Notes: a model not told the origin generated them from the letters alone. 64,000 nucleotides of DNA from Rhizobium gallicum bv. gallicum R602sp (GCF_000816845.1 NZ_CP006877.1:2113501-2177500), one strand, 5' to 3'; numbered from the stretch's first letter, positions 28,801 through 37,562 are shown. Translations and numbers: made by a program.

Positions 28801-29007
28801 TCAATGCCAGGTCTGGCGCTCGTACCAGTCGTCGACCTCGCGATGGATGCGATCCTTTGCAATGCCGTAGCGCTCCTGAATCTTGCCTTCAAGCTGCTCG
28901 CGACGGCCTGCAATCTGGTCGAGATCGTCGTCAGTGAGCTTGCCCCACTGTTCCTTGATCTTACCCTTCATCTGCTTCCAGTTCCCTTCGACACGATTCC
29001 AATCCAT
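28801..29007 (-). CDS. CsbD family stress-response protein
   Basis: A 68-residue, highly charged protein of the CsbD family: MDWNRVEGNWKQMKGKIKEQ, then WGKLTDDDLDQIAGRREQLE and GKIQERYGIAKD with a short WYERQTW tail. The family is induced by general stress in many bacteria, but its molecular role is unknown. A strong GAGGAGAAGGA ribosome site precedes the ATG. It is followed directly by a hairpin and then the small proline-rich gene. Confidence 0.92.
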   Translation of the reverse strand: MDWNRVEGNWKQMKGKIKEQWGKLTDDDLDQIAGRREQLEGKIQERYGIAKDRIHREVDDWYERQTWH

Positions 29008-29087
29008 CTTCCTTCTCCTCTTTAGTTGGGCATGAATGGAAAACGCCAACAGCCCGGATTTGTTCAAATTTTTGGGACAGAGAGACG

Positions 29088-29858
29088 TTATGTGCGATTG
29101 ATCGAAACGCCTCCGTCGGCGAGCATTGTCGAACCTGTGACGAAGCTCGCCATATCCGAGCCCAGGAAGAGCGCCACCTTGGCGATCTCGTCCGGCTGGG
29201 CGACACGCTTTAGCGTGTGCAAGCCTTTGACGAAGGCAATCGTCTCCGGCGTGGCGTCCGGGAAGTTGATCGGATTTGCCTGTGTGTCGACGCCGCCTGG
29301 AAGCAGTGCGTTCACGCGCACATTCTTCGGGCCCAATTCAACCGCCAGCACCTGCACGAGGCCCATTAGCCCCGCCTTTGCCGCCGCATAAGCGCCCATG
29401 CCGGGCATGCCCACCGTATGGCCGACAAAGGTCGAGGTAAAAATGATCGATCCGCCGCCGCGCTCAATCATCGCCGGCGCCTGATGCTTGGCGGCAAGAA
29501 ATCCGCTTGTCAGGTTGAGGTCGACGGTATCGCGCCAATCGCCGAGCGAGATATCGGCAAGCGAGCCATAGGCGCCGGTACCGCCCGCATTATTGAAGGC
29601 GATGTCGAGCCCCCCGAAACGCCTTGAGGCCGTTTCCACAAGCGAACGATGCAGTCCCTCGTCGCGTATCTCGCCTGCAACGGCAACCGCCTCTCCGCCG
29701 TCTGCCTCGATCTCCTCGACGAGCATTCCCAATTCTGCCTCACGCCGTGCTGTGACGACGAGTTTGGCGCCCTCGGCGGCAAAGAGTTTGGCCGCGGCGC
29801 GGCCGATACCGGCGCTGGCGCCACTGACAATTGCGATCTTTCCATTCAGGCTGTTCAT
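29088..29858 (-). CDS. SDR family NAD(P)-dependent oxidoreductase
   Basis: A 256-residue classical short-chain dehydrogenase. The cofactor motif is GASAGIG at 13-19, the structural NNAG is at 89-92, and the catalytic residues are Ser142 with Tyr157-x-x-x-Lys161 (AYAAAKAG). The C terminus has the usual FVTGSTMLADGG. An Arg-rich second strand (VTARREAE) suggests NADP. The substrate is unknown. It lies 80 bases upstream of the CsbD gene on the same strand. Confidence 0.9.
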   Translation of the reverse strand: MNSLNGKIAIVSGASAGIGRAAAKLFAAEGAKLVVTARREAELGMLVEEIEADGGEAVAVAGEIRDEGLHRSLVETASRRFGGLDIAFNNAGGTGAYGSLADISLGDWRDTVDLNLTSGFLAAKHQAPAMIERGGGSIIFTSTFVGHTVGMPGMGAYAAAKAGLMGLVQVLAVELGPKNVRVNALLPGGVDTQANPINFPDATPETIAFVKGLHTLKRVAQPDEIAKVALFLGSDMASFVTGSTMLADGGVSINRT

Positions 29859-30325
29859 ACCGCACTCCGTTCATTGCTGAGGATCAAGTTCGGCACTCAG
29901 ATCGCAAAACCGTGCGGCTGCAGCCACCCGTTTTCTGCGCTGCTGGAAGAAAACAAAAAACACGGTCGGTCGAGGGCGGGTTCCAATTCTCCCGGTGGCG
30001 ATCTTATCAGGCGGCCTGGCCGCGTCCGGAGCCAGAGATCACCTCGCTCTCCGGCACGCTCGATCTTGTCCGAAAGCATGTCGAACAGGAGGACTTTCCC
30101 GACAATGCGGCGGCTCTGGCGTGGCCAATACTCCAACACGCCACTGCAACGAAAGAATTTGTCTTTCAAAACCGCGGCTTGGCAAAGCCGCGGCCACCAA
30201 ACTCGGTATCGGCGCTGCTTATTGTGCACCGCGCAATCGATTTATTTGGGATGTGACTTTCATTCGATTCCCTTGATGCGCGATCGCCTCTAAAAGGACG
30301 GCACGAAAATCGGGAATCTCTTTTC
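29859..30325. other. 467-base region without a confident gene
   Basis: Open frames here shift and have mixed composition. A plus-strand run around 30060-30180 (GTLDLVRKHVEQEDFPDNAA) and an opposing minus-strand frame are both plausible by eye, but neither has a ribosome site or recognised family. The right end carries the EamA gene leader. Confidence 0.4.
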
Positions 30326-31234
30326 ATGCCGCGGTCTCGCAATACCCAGGGCGCAATCTTCATGAGCATGGCCATGGCCGGCTTTTCCTCTAGCGACGCC
30401 CTTTCCAAGTCTGTTATCAGCTATATGAACGCCGGCGAAATCATCTTTATCCGCGGCGTCTTCACCAGCATTCTCGTCTATCTGATCGCCCGTCATCTAG
30501 GAGCGCTCCGCTCCTGGCGCATCGTGCTGAAGCCGATTATCATCCTGCGCGTCATCTGCGAAGTGCTTGCCGCGGTCTTCTACATCACGGCGCTGGGCAT
30601 GATGCCGATCGCCAATGCCTCGGCCATCCTGCAATCCCTGCCGCTCGTCGTGACCTTCGGAGCAGCAATCTTTTTCCGCGAGCCAGTCGGCTGGCGGCGC
30701 TGGTCGGCAATCCTGGTGGGCCTCCTCGGCGTCATGATCATCATCCGTCCCGGTCCCGAAGGCTTCACAACCGCAGCCCTTCTCTGCGTTGCCAGCGTCC
30801 TGGTGACGGCGGGGCGCGATCTTGCAACCCGCTCCATCGATCCCGAGATCCCCTCGTTAATGGTGACCGTCATCACCGCGATGTCGGTCGCCTTCTTCGG
30901 CGCGCTCCTCATGCCGGCGCTCGGCGGCTGGCAGCCCGTCAGCCTCACTTCGCTTTCGCACCTGCTTTTCGCTTCCGTCCTGGTGCTGATCGGCTATCAA
31001 TGCGTCATCCTCGCGATGCGCACCGGCGAAGTCTCCTTCGTCGCGCCCTTCCGCTATACGAGCCTGATCTTCTCCGCACTTCTCGGCGTCTTCTTCTTCG
31101 CCGAGGTGCCCGATTTCTGGACGCTCTGCGGAGCTGCGGTTGTCATCGCGTCCGGCCTTTATACTTTCTATCGCGAGGCCAAACGCCGCGTGCCGCCGAT
31201 GGCGCAGGAATCCGAGCCCAGAAGCCCCGTCTGA
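30326..31234 (+). CDS. EamA/DMT superfamily transporter
   Basis: A 302-residue inner-membrane transporter of about ten segments, made of two EamA repeats (roughly residues 10-140 and 155-285). Repeat one contains FIRGVFTSILVYLIA and FREPVGWRRWSAILVGLLGV; repeat two contains FVAPFRYTSLIFSALLGVFF and FAEVPDFWTLCGAAVVIASG. Relatives export amino acids, nucleosides or other metabolites, but the substrate cannot be told here. It is eight bases upstream of mobA and so likely co-transcribed with mobA-mobB. Confidence 0.9.
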   Translation: MPRSRNTQGAIFMSMAMAGFSSSDALSKSVISYMNAGEIIFIRGVFTSILVYLIARHLGALRSWRIVLKPIIILRVICEVLAAVFYITALGMMPIANASAILQSLPLVVTFGAAIFFREPVGWRRWSAILVGLLGVMIIIRPGPEGFTTAALLCVASVLVTAGRDLATRSIDPEIPSLMVTVITAMSVAFFGALLMPALGGWQPVSLTSLSHLLFASVLVLIGYQCVILAMRTGEVSFVAPFRYTSLIFSALLGVFFFAEVPDFWTLCGAAVVIASGLYTFYREAKRRVPPMAQESEPRSPV

Positions 31235-31242
31235 GAACCGCC

Positions 31243-31872
31243 ATGGCCGATTTTTCCCTGCACAACACCAATATTCCCGGCGTCATCCTTGCCGGCGGCC
31301 GCTCGACGCGCATGGGACAGGACAAAGCCTCCGTCATGCTCGGCGGCCGCTCACTGCTCGATCATGCCATCGCGCGGCTGGCCCCGCAGGTCTCTACAAT
31401 TGCGGTGAATGCCGACAGCGAGCCGCAATGCGGCCTGCGCTTCATTCCGGATATCATCCCGGGCAAAGCGGGACCGATGGCCGGCATCCATGCCGCAATG
31501 GCGCATGCGGCCACGCTTCCAGGCGTCAGCCATGTCGTGACCGTTTCGATCGACAGTCCCTTCTTCCCGGCAGAGCTTGTCGCAGATTTCGCCGCCGTAA
31601 TCGATTCCCCGGCAAAGATCGCGATCGCCGCCTCCGAAGGCCGCCCTCATCCCGTCTTCGGCCTTTGGCCGGTTTCGCTGGGGGACGAACTCGCCGGCTG
31701 GATCGCAACGGACGAAAAGCGGCGCGTGCGCGACTTTCTGCTACGGCATAACGTTGCGGAAGTTGCCTTCCCGCTGCATCCGACGCGCGCCAGCCTGCTC
31801 GACCCTTTCTTCAACATCAACACGCCCGACGACTTGGTGGAAGCCGAGCGCTGGCTGCAGGTGCTTTCATGA
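31243..31872 (+). CDS. mobA: Molybdenum cofactor guanylyltransferase MobA
   Basis: A 209-residue nucleotidyltransferase that joins GMP to molybdopterin to make the bis-MGD cofactor of DMSO-reductase-type enzymes. The GTP-binding LAGGRSTRMGQDKA begins at residue 16. DIIPGKAGPMAGIHAAM and VTVSIDSPFFPAELV are typical of the family; the last contains the metal-binding Asp. The C-terminal FFNINTPDDLVEAE is also conserved. It overlaps mobB by four bases (ATGA). Confidence 0.95.
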   Translation: MADFSLHNTNIPGVILAGGRSTRMGQDKASVMLGGRSLLDHAIARLAPQVSTIAVNADSEPQCGLRFIPDIIPGKAGPMAGIHAAMAHAATLPGVSHVVTVSIDSPFFPAELVADFAAVIDSPAKIAIAASEGRPHPVFGLWPVSLGDELAGWIATDEKRRVRDFLLRHNVAEVAFPLHPTRASLLDPFFNINTPDDLVEAERWLQVLS

Positions 31873-32390
31873 CCGGACCACGCATATTCGGAATCGCCGG
31901 CTGGAAGAATTCGGGCAAGACGGGACTTGCCGTACGTCTCGTCGCGGAGTTCACCCGCCGCGGCTACCGCATCTCGACGATCAAGCACGCCCACCACGAT
32001 TTCGATATCGACAAGGTCGGCGCCGACAGCTACCGCCACCGACAGGCCGGCGCGCATGAGGTGACGATCGTCTCCGGCACCCGTTACGCCATCATGCATG
32101 AGTTGCGCGGCGCTCCCGAACCGGCCTTCGAGGAAATCCTCGCACGTCTCGCTCCCTGCGACCTGGTACTGATCGAAGGCTACAAGCGCGAACCGATCCC
32201 GAAGATCGAAGCCCGCCGCCTGGAAGCGGCCAGGCGCGATCTGCTGGCGCCGACCGATCCGCATATCTGCGCCATCGCCGCCGACCATCCCATCACGGAC
32301 ACGGATCTGCCGGTCTTCAGTCTCGACGACACGACAATGATCGCCGATTTCATCGCTGCCAAGATCGGACTTTCTCCAGCTTGCAGATAG
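31869..32390 (+). CDS. mobB: Molybdopterin-guanine dinucleotide biosynthesis adaptor MobB
   Basis: A 173-residue P-loop GTPase that assists MobA. The Walker A motif is GWKNSGKT at 11-18. STIKHAHHDFDIDKVGADSY and LVLIEGYKREPIPKIE are conserved family blocks. It is translationally coupled to mobA by an ATGA overlap. A bidirectional terminator lies just beyond its stop. Confidence 0.95.
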   Translation: MTGPRIFGIAGWKNSGKTGLAVRLVAEFTRRGYRISTIKHAHHDFDIDKVGADSYRHRQAGAHEVTIVSGTRYAIMHELRGAPEPAFEEILARLAPCDLVLIEGYKREPIPKIEARRLEAARRDLLAPTDPHICAIAADHPITDTDLPVFSLDDTTMIADFIAAKIGLSPACR

Positions 32391-32420
32391 AAAAAGCCGC
32401 CGCGCTAGCGACGGCATTTT
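32391..32420. terminator. Bidirectional terminator between mobB and the OmpA-domain gene
   Basis: GCCGCCGC-GCTA-GCGACGGC forms an 8-base-pair stem with one G-U pair. Read on the minus strand it is followed by TTTTTC, and on the plus strand by ATTTTCTC. It can therefore end both convergent transcripts. Confidence 0.8.
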
Positions 32421-32437
32421 CTCCTCGAACTGATTAC

Positions 32438-34564
32438 TTACTGGTTCGACGCGACCGGTCGCACCAGAGCCGTAACGCGGCGAATGGTCACGCGGCGGTT
32501 TTCCTGTTCGGGACCATCCATATTGACCTTCAGGTAGCGCTCGCCATAACCCTGCGTCGCAAGGTTTTCCGGCGGAATGCCATAGACGTCCGTCAGCACA
32601 TTGGCGACCGATTCGGCACGCTGGTCCGAAAGGACGAGATTGCTCTCGTCGGAGCCGACCGCATCCGTATGGCCTTCAATCAGGAAGGTTTCGCTCTGAT
32701 CTTTTTGAAGCACCTCGTTCATCGCATCGGCAACCTTGCGCAGGCTCTGGGCCTGGCTCATCGGGATCTCGGCGCTACCCGTCGCGAAGGTGATCGTATC
32801 GAGGTCGATGCGACGGACTTTGTCGCGGATACGGGCCGAATACTTCACCTCGTTCAGCGAATAGACGCGCTCGACGGGTTCAACGGGCGGCTCGCTCAGG
32901 AACTCGTAATAATCGCGATCCGGATTGCTGCTTGTGTCGATGATGTAGTCGCGCACCGGGATCCCCAGCCGCATCGGCGGCAAATCAGCGCCCGGATCCT
33001 CGAAGTAGCCGCGGTCCGGATCATCGTAGAGTTCCGGCGAATAGTAGAGAACATATTCGCGGCCGCCGCTGTCGATGCGCGAGCGCTGGATGATATCACC
33101 ATAGCGGTTGCGGATGGTCACGATGCGATAGCCTTCCGGGCGCTCGATCGTCTCGCGGTAACGGTCCCGCGAAAGCTGCTCGTAGAGCGGCCGTTCGCCG
33201 TCCCTGAGGAATCGGCGGTCGTCATCGCTGCGCACCACAATCCGGTTGTTGTATTGTATGATGGTGCGGTTGTCGTCACCCTCGTAACGCTCGACGCGCG
33301 CACCTTCCGGGCTCATGAACTCTGGCCTGCGGTCAAGCCTGCGGCCCTCTTCGCTCGTCACCGCCTCGAACTTGACCGGAGGCCGGCGCTGGCCTTCCGG
33401 AGCGAGCTGCGCATCGGCATCGGATTTCGGGGCGGCGATGACCTGCTGCTCTGCAGCGCGCAGGCGATCACGTTCACGCCGTCCGCCCCGGCCGGTAGCC
33501 CGGTCGGCATCCTTGTCGCTGTCGAGCACGGCGGCCCCGTTCTCGACCGGCAGGACAACGGTCTCGTTGCTTTTGCTCGGATCCTCGGCGATCTGCTTGC
33601 GGCGATCGAGCTCTTCCGGCGTCACCTTCTCAGGAGCAGGAATTGCCTGTTCTGTGGGCTGCGCCTCACCGCTCGGCTGTTCGCCAGTCGGCGCTGCGGG
33701 CTGGACGGGCACCTGCTCGCCCTGCTGTTGCAGCTGCTGTTCGCCACCTTCGGCAGGCTTCTGCGCCTCGCCCGGCTCTGCAGCAACTGGCGGCTTTTTG
33801 GGTGCCGGAGATTCGGCGGGCACGGGAGCCTTCTCGGGCGACGGTGATTCCTGCGGAACGGCTGCCTTATCTTCGGCCGGCTGCTGCTCAGGCTGAGCTT
33901 CTTTCACGGGCTTGCGGCCGGGTTTTGCCGCGGGCTGCTGCTCACCTTCGGTTGCTTGCTGCTGCCGCTTGCGCGGACGCTGCTGCTCGGGCTGCGCCTC
34001 TTCCGTCTGCTGTTGCGACTCGTCGGCCTGCGGCTGGGCTTCGCCCTGCTGGGGCGCTGTTTCCTGCTGTGCAGGCTGCTGCTCGCGCTGCTTGCGGCGC
34101 GGCCGCTCGCGATTTTGCGCGGGCTGCTGTTCCGGCGCAGCCTCAGGCGCTACCTGCTCCTGCTGTGGCTCGGGCGCAGTCTCTTCGGGCGCGGCTTGAC
34201 GCTTCTTGCGTCGGGGCTGCTCCTCGCTTGGCTGAGCCTGCTGCGCTTCCGGGGCCTGCTCGGGTTCGGGTTCTGCCTTGCGCTGTTTGCGACGCGGCGC
34301 TTCCTGTTCGGCCTGCGGCGCCTCCTGCTGGGGTTCTGCCTCAGGCTGCTGCTCCTCGGCAGGCCGCTTGCGCTTCTTCTTCAGAAGCTCTTCATCCGAA
34401 GGCGCAGCATCCTGCGCGACCTCGTAGCTGCCGCTGATCACCTGCGGTATGGGCCGCAGCGCACTTCCACCGGCTGCGGTCGCTGCATGGGCCGGCGACA
34501 TGGCCAGAGACAGCGAAAGCAGCGGGAAAGCGGCGCTAGCAAACAATCTTGATTTCATTCCCAT
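32438..34564 (-). CDS. OmpA family protein with long Glu/Gln/Pro-rich region
   Basis: A 708-residue exported protein. A signal peptide (MKSRLFASAAFPLLSLSLAM, cut after AHA) is followed by a low-complexity stretch of about 350 residues rich in Glu, Gln, Pro, Ala with repeated RRKKR/PRRKQ basic patches. A structured domain with VRSDDDRRFLRDGERPLYEQ and several Tyr/Asp/Arg motifs follows. A C-terminal OmpA peptidoglycan-binding domain has FATGSAEIP, EGHTDAVGSDESNLVLSDQR and ATQGYGERY. The OmpA domain anchors it to the cell wall; the charged region may span the periplasm. GAGGAA precedes the first ATG, and a second ATG is two codons later. Confidence 0.9.
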   Translation of the reverse strand: MGMKSRLFASAAFPLLSLSLAMSPAHAATAAGGSALRPIPQVISGSYEVAQDAAPSDEELLKKKRKRPAEEQQPEAEPQQEAPQAEQEAPRRKQRKAEPEPEQAPEAQQAQPSEEQPRRKKRQAAPEETAPEPQQEQVAPEAAPEQQPAQNRERPRRKQREQQPAQQETAPQQGEAQPQADESQQQTEEAQPEQQRPRKRQQQATEGEQQPAAKPGRKPVKEAQPEQQPAEDKAAVPQESPSPEKAPVPAESPAPKKPPVAAEPGEAQKPAEGGEQQLQQQGEQVPVQPAAPTGEQPSGEAQPTEQAIPAPEKVTPEELDRRKQIAEDPSKSNETVVLPVENGAAVLDSDKDADRATGRGGRRERDRLRAAEQQVIAAPKSDADAQLAPEGQRRPPVKFEAVTSEEGRRLDRRPEFMSPEGARVERYEGDDNRTIIQYNNRIVVRSDDDRRFLRDGERPLYEQLSRDRYRETIERPEGYRIVTIRNRYGDIIQRSRIDSGGREYVLYYSPELYDDPDRGYFEDPGADLPPMRLGIPVRDYIIDTSSNPDRDYYEFLSEPPVEPVERVYSLNEVKYSARIRDKVRRIDLDTITFATGSAEIPMSQAQSLRKVADAMNEVLQKDQSETFLIEGHTDAVGSDESNLVLSDQRAESVANVLTDVYGIPPENLATQGYGERYLKVNMDGPEQENRRVTIRRVTALVRPVASNQ

Positions 34565-34887
34565 GAGGTTCCTCGTCTTCTTGTTGAGCCTTTTGGAACA
34601 CCTGCAGGGCGTCCCGACGTTTTGGGCGGACTTGGGACCGAAATCGTCCAAATCCGGATTTGTTCCCCCTGTTTTAGGAAGCCCGTCATTAACCCGGTAT
34701 GAATGCTGCGGTTCGGTGCCGTTCATCTTTGCCACAGTTTGCGCCGCACCATTGCGCTGCGATTCCAGTTGCAATTTGCAAAAAAAAGGTTTGATTATCG
34801 CCCCAAGGCGGTGCCCCGTGCCCGCCGCATTCCGGTCGCTGGCGGATAAGAAGAAGACGCAGCGGCCAACCAACAGAGAGGATCCTC
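34565..34887. other. Divergent promoter region, OmpA-domain gene / amino-acid binding protein
   Basis: A 323-base gap with leaders for both genes. The right end has AGAGAGGATCC before the binding-protein start. I see no riboswitch or coding sequence. Confidence 0.5.
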
Positions 34888-35661
34888 ATGCGTATCTCCA
34901 CCCGCTTTCTTGCAGCCGCTTCACTCGCAGCGCTGTCGCTCTTCGCAGGTTCGGCAATGGCCGACGGCGAGAAGTACGTGATCGGCACAGACTCGACCTA
35001 CCCGCCTTTCGAATTCGTAGACGCCAGCGGCGAGATCAAGGGCTTCGACATCGACATCGCCAAGGCGCTCTGCGCTGAAATGAAGGCCGAATGCACCTTC
35101 GTCAGCGCCGACTGGGACGGCATCATTCCGGCGCTGCAGGCCAAGAAGTACGATATGATCGTTTCGTCGATGTCGATCACGCCGGAGCGTCTGAAGCTCG
35201 TCGACTTCACCAACAAGTACTACAACACGCCGCCGGCCGTCGCCGTGCCGAAGGACTCGACGATCACCGACGTCGCCGGCCTGAAAGGCAAGACGATCGG
35301 CGCACAGACCTCGACGACGCACGCCAACTACGCCGAAAAGCACCTTGCCGACACGGAGCTCAAGCTCTATCCGACCGCCGACGAGTATAAGCTCGACATC
35401 TCGAGCGGCCGTATCGACGCCGCCATCGACGACGTCGTCGTTCTCTCCGAATGGATCAAGTCGGAAGCCGGCGCCTGCTGCAAGATCCTGACGACGCTTC
35501 CCGTCGACAAGGAAATCAACGGCGAGGGCGCCGGCATCGCCGTGCGCCAGGGCGACCCGCTCAAGGAAAAGCTGAACACCGCGATCGCAGCAATCCGCGC
35601 CAACGGCAAGTACAAGGAAATTCAGGACAAGTACTTCGACTTCAACGTTTACGGCGAATAA
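34888..35661 (+). CDS. Basic amino acid ABC transporter, periplasmic binding protein
   Basis: A 257-residue solute-binding protein of the lysine/arginine/ornithine/histidine family. Signal peptide: RISTRFLAAASLAALSLFAG, cut after AMA. The mature start YVIGTDSTYPPFEFVDASGE, then GFDIDIAKALCAEM, DGIIPALQAKKYDMIVSSMS and GRIDAAIDD are standard. A cysteine pair (CAEMKAEC) resembles the disulfide of HisJ/ArgT. The specificity is not certain; opine-type relatives (OccT, NocT) are similar. Two permease genes follow after a terminator-like hairpin. Confidence 0.92.
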   Translation: MRISTRFLAAASLAALSLFAGSAMADGEKYVIGTDSTYPPFEFVDASGEIKGFDIDIAKALCAEMKAECTFVSADWDGIIPALQAKKYDMIVSSMSITPERLKLVDFTNKYYNTPPAVAVPKDSTITDVAGLKGKTIGAQTSTTHANYAEKHLADTELKLYPTADEYKLDISSGRIDAAIDDVVVLSEWIKSEAGACCKILTTLPVDKEINGEGAGIAVRQGDPLKEKLNTAIAAIRANGKYKEIQDKYFDFNVYGE

Positions 35662-35691
35662 GAAAACTTGTAACTGACCGGCAAAGACGGT

Positions 35692-35723
35692 GGCGGAAGG
35701 CTTGCTCTTCCGCCATTTTTGTT
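35692..35723 (+). terminator. Terminator/attenuator between the binding protein and permease genes
   Basis: GGCGGAAG / CTTCCGCC, 8 base pairs with a seven-base loop, is followed by ATTTTTGTTT. It lies inside the operon, 31 bases after the binding-protein stop. This suggests partial termination that keeps binding protein in excess over permease. Confidence 0.8.
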
Positions 35724-35774
35724 TGACAACCATGGAAAGATCAAAACGGCATAAGCCGTGAGGGGAAAGTTGGC

Positions 35775-36578
35775 ATGGGCGGATTGTTTTCCGCGCCGGG
35801 CTCGTTCTGGGCCTGGATAGGATATATCTTTGATCCGCTCTGCGGACCTGCCGGCGTTTTCACCTGGTTCGGGCAATCGACCATCCTCGCCTGTGGCGAT
35901 GCGGGCTGGGGAGACGAAATCGCGCTCGGCCTGAAGACTACCGTCGCCGTGGCGCTTCTGACGCTTCCCGTCGGGCTCATCATCGGCTTCTTTGTCGCGC
36001 TTGGCCAGCAATCGGAAGAAAGGTCGGTGCGCCTTGCGTCGGGCATCTACACCACGATCTTCCGCGGCCTGCCCGAGCTCCTGACGCTCTTCATCATCTA
36101 TTACGGCCTTCAGATCCTGATCCAGTCGGTGCTCACCTCCTTCGGCTACGAGCAGCGGGTGGAGATCAATGCCTTTGTCGCCGGCATGATTGCGCTCTCG
36201 GTGGTCTTTTCCGCCTATTGTGCGGAAGTGCTGCTGTCGGCCTTCCGCGCCATTCCGAGGGGCCAGTACGAAGCCGGCTATGCGCTCGGCCTTCATCAAG
36301 GCCGCACGCTCGGCTTGATCGTGCTGCCGCAATTGATCCGCATCGCCCTGCCCGGCCTCACGAACCTGTGGATGATCCTGCTCAAGGACACCTCCTACGT
36401 CTCGATCATCGGCCTTGCCGACATCCTGCGCCAGACCGGAGTCGCCGTCCGCGTCACCAAGCAGGCTTTCTTCTTTTACATCATCGCCTGCGGCCTCTAT
36501 CTCGCGCTTGCGGTCATCTCGTCGATCGGCCTCAGCTATATCGAACGCTGGGCGAAGCGCTCTGGGGTCCGCCGATGA
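35775..36578 (+). CDS. Amino acid ABC transporter permease (HisQ-like)
   Basis: A 267-residue inner-membrane permease with about five segments. The family EAA loop is RAIPRGQYEAGYALGLHQGRT at about 156-176, which docks the ATPase. It starts with an unusually long region rich in Trp and Cys (FWAWIGYIFDPLCGPAGVF) before the first conserved segment, TTVAVALLTLPVGLIIGFF. It overlaps the next permease gene by four bases and pairs with it as a HisQ/HisM-type heterodimer. Confidence 0.9.
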   Translation: MGGLFSAPGSFWAWIGYIFDPLCGPAGVFTWFGQSTILACGDAGWGDEIALGLKTTVAVALLTLPVGLIIGFFVALGQQSEERSVRLASGIYTTIFRGLPELLTLFIIYYGLQILIQSVLTSFGYEQRVEINAFVAGMIALSVVFSAYCAEVLLSAFRAIPRGQYEAGYALGLHQGRTLGLIVLPQLIRIALPGLTNLWMILLKDTSYVSIIGLADILRQTGVAVRVTKQAFFFYIIACGLYLALAVISSIGLSYIERWAKRSGVRR

Positions 36579-37405
36579 GCTATGCGCAAACCCTCATCCC
36601 GCCGCAGCCGGCGCCGAAGGAAATCGTCAAGCCGATAACGGGCACGCGCGTCGTCGGCTCGCTCCTCGTCCTCCTTTGGGCGCTGCTTGCCGCAAGCCTG
36701 ATCTACATGGTGATCGCCGGCTGGGACGTGGACAAGTTCACGCGCTACGGTCCGCGCTACCTGCACGGCCTGATGACGACGATCATCCTGGTGACGATCT
36801 CCGTCATTTTCGGCGCAGCACTTTCCCTGCCGCTCGCCTTCGCGCGCATGTCGAAGAACAGGATCATCAGCACGCTTGCCTATTGCTACGTGTACGTCTT
36901 CCGCGGCACCCCACTCTTGGCACAGCTCTTTCTGATCTACTACGGCCTCGGCGGCTTCCGCGCGCAGCTCGAAGCCGCCGGCCTCTGGTGGTTCTTCCGC
37001 GACGCCTGGTATTGCGGTCTCTTCTCGATGACGATCAATACCGCCGCCTATCAGGCCGAAATCCTGCGCGGCGCCATCGAAAGCGTGCCAAGCGGCCAGC
37101 ACGAGGCAGCGTCAGCGCTCGGCATTCACAAGGCCGTCGCCTTCCGCAAGATCGTTCTGCCGCAGGCGCTCATCGTGGCACTGCGCCCCTACGGCAATGA
37201 AATCATCCTGCTGATCAAGGGCTCTGCCGTCGTCGCCATCATCACCGTCCTCGATCTGATGGGCGAAACCCGCTACGCGTTCTCGCGCACCTTCGATTAC
37301 CAGACCTATCTCTGGGCGGCGATCTTCTATCTTTCGATGGTCGAAGCGCTCCGGCATTTCTGGAACTGGATCGAGCGCCGCCTGACACGGCATCTAAAGC
37401 GCTGA
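36575..37405 (+). CDS. Amino acid ABC transporter permease (HisM-like)
   Basis: A 276-residue inner-membrane permease. It has TTIILVTISVIFGAALSLPL, the conserved VFRGTPLLAQLFLIYYGLGG and the EAA loop ESVPSGQHEAASALGIHKAV. The start ATG overlaps the stop of the preceding permease gene (ATGA), so the two are translationally coupled. No ATP-binding subunit gene follows; a perfect 13-pair hairpin and then unrelated genes come next. The ATPase must be supplied from elsewhere. Confidence 0.92.
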   Translation: MSYAQTLIPPQPAPKEIVKPITGTRVVGSLLVLLWALLAASLIYMVIAGWDVDKFTRYGPRYLHGLMTTIILVTISVIFGAALSLPLAFARMSKNRIISTLAYCYVYVFRGTPLLAQLFLIYYGLGGFRAQLEAAGLWWFFRDAWYCGLFSMTINTAAYQAEILRGAIESVPSGQHEAASALGIHKAVAFRKIVLPQALIVALRPYGNEIILLIKGSAVVAIITVLDLMGETRYAFSRTFDYQTYLWAAIFYLSMVEALRHFWNWIERRLTRHLKR

Positions 37406-37408
37406 CCT

Positions 37409-37440
37409 CTTGGTAGCACTCCGAGATGAGTGCTGCCAAG
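37409..37440 (+). other. Long hairpin after the permease operon
   Basis: CTTGGTAGCACTC / GAGTGCTGCCAAG pairs over 13 positions (one G-U) around a six-base loop, starting three bases after the permease stop. No U tract follows on either strand. It may protect the 3' end of the mRNA or terminate with help from another factor. Confidence 0.65.
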
Positions 37441-37494
37441 CCACTGAAATCAAAAACAAATAGCCTTTTCCTCCCACATCTGTCAAGCTTGCGT

Positions 37495-37524
37495 TTACCG
37501 ACGCGTGTTTCCATTTCATATAAT
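37495..37524 (+). promoter_or_regulatory. Likely promoter of the usg gene
   Basis: A perfect -10 TATAAT at 37519-37524 lies 18 bases after TTACCG at 37495-37500, and 38 bases before the usg start. The -35 match is weak. Confidence 0.45.
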
Positions 37525-37562
37525 GTTCACAGACGTGACATGGGAACGAAACCGAGGCTGAG

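Noticed and set aside
29831..30256. 141-codon plus-strand frame between the SDR and EamA genes
   Set aside because: It begins inside the SDR start region on the other strand, shows uneven composition, and matches nothing known.
33643..34437. Ala/Leu/Arg-rich open frames antisense to the OmpA-domain gene
   Set aside because: They arise from the repetitive Glu/Gln/Pro codons on the other strand and have no ribosome site.
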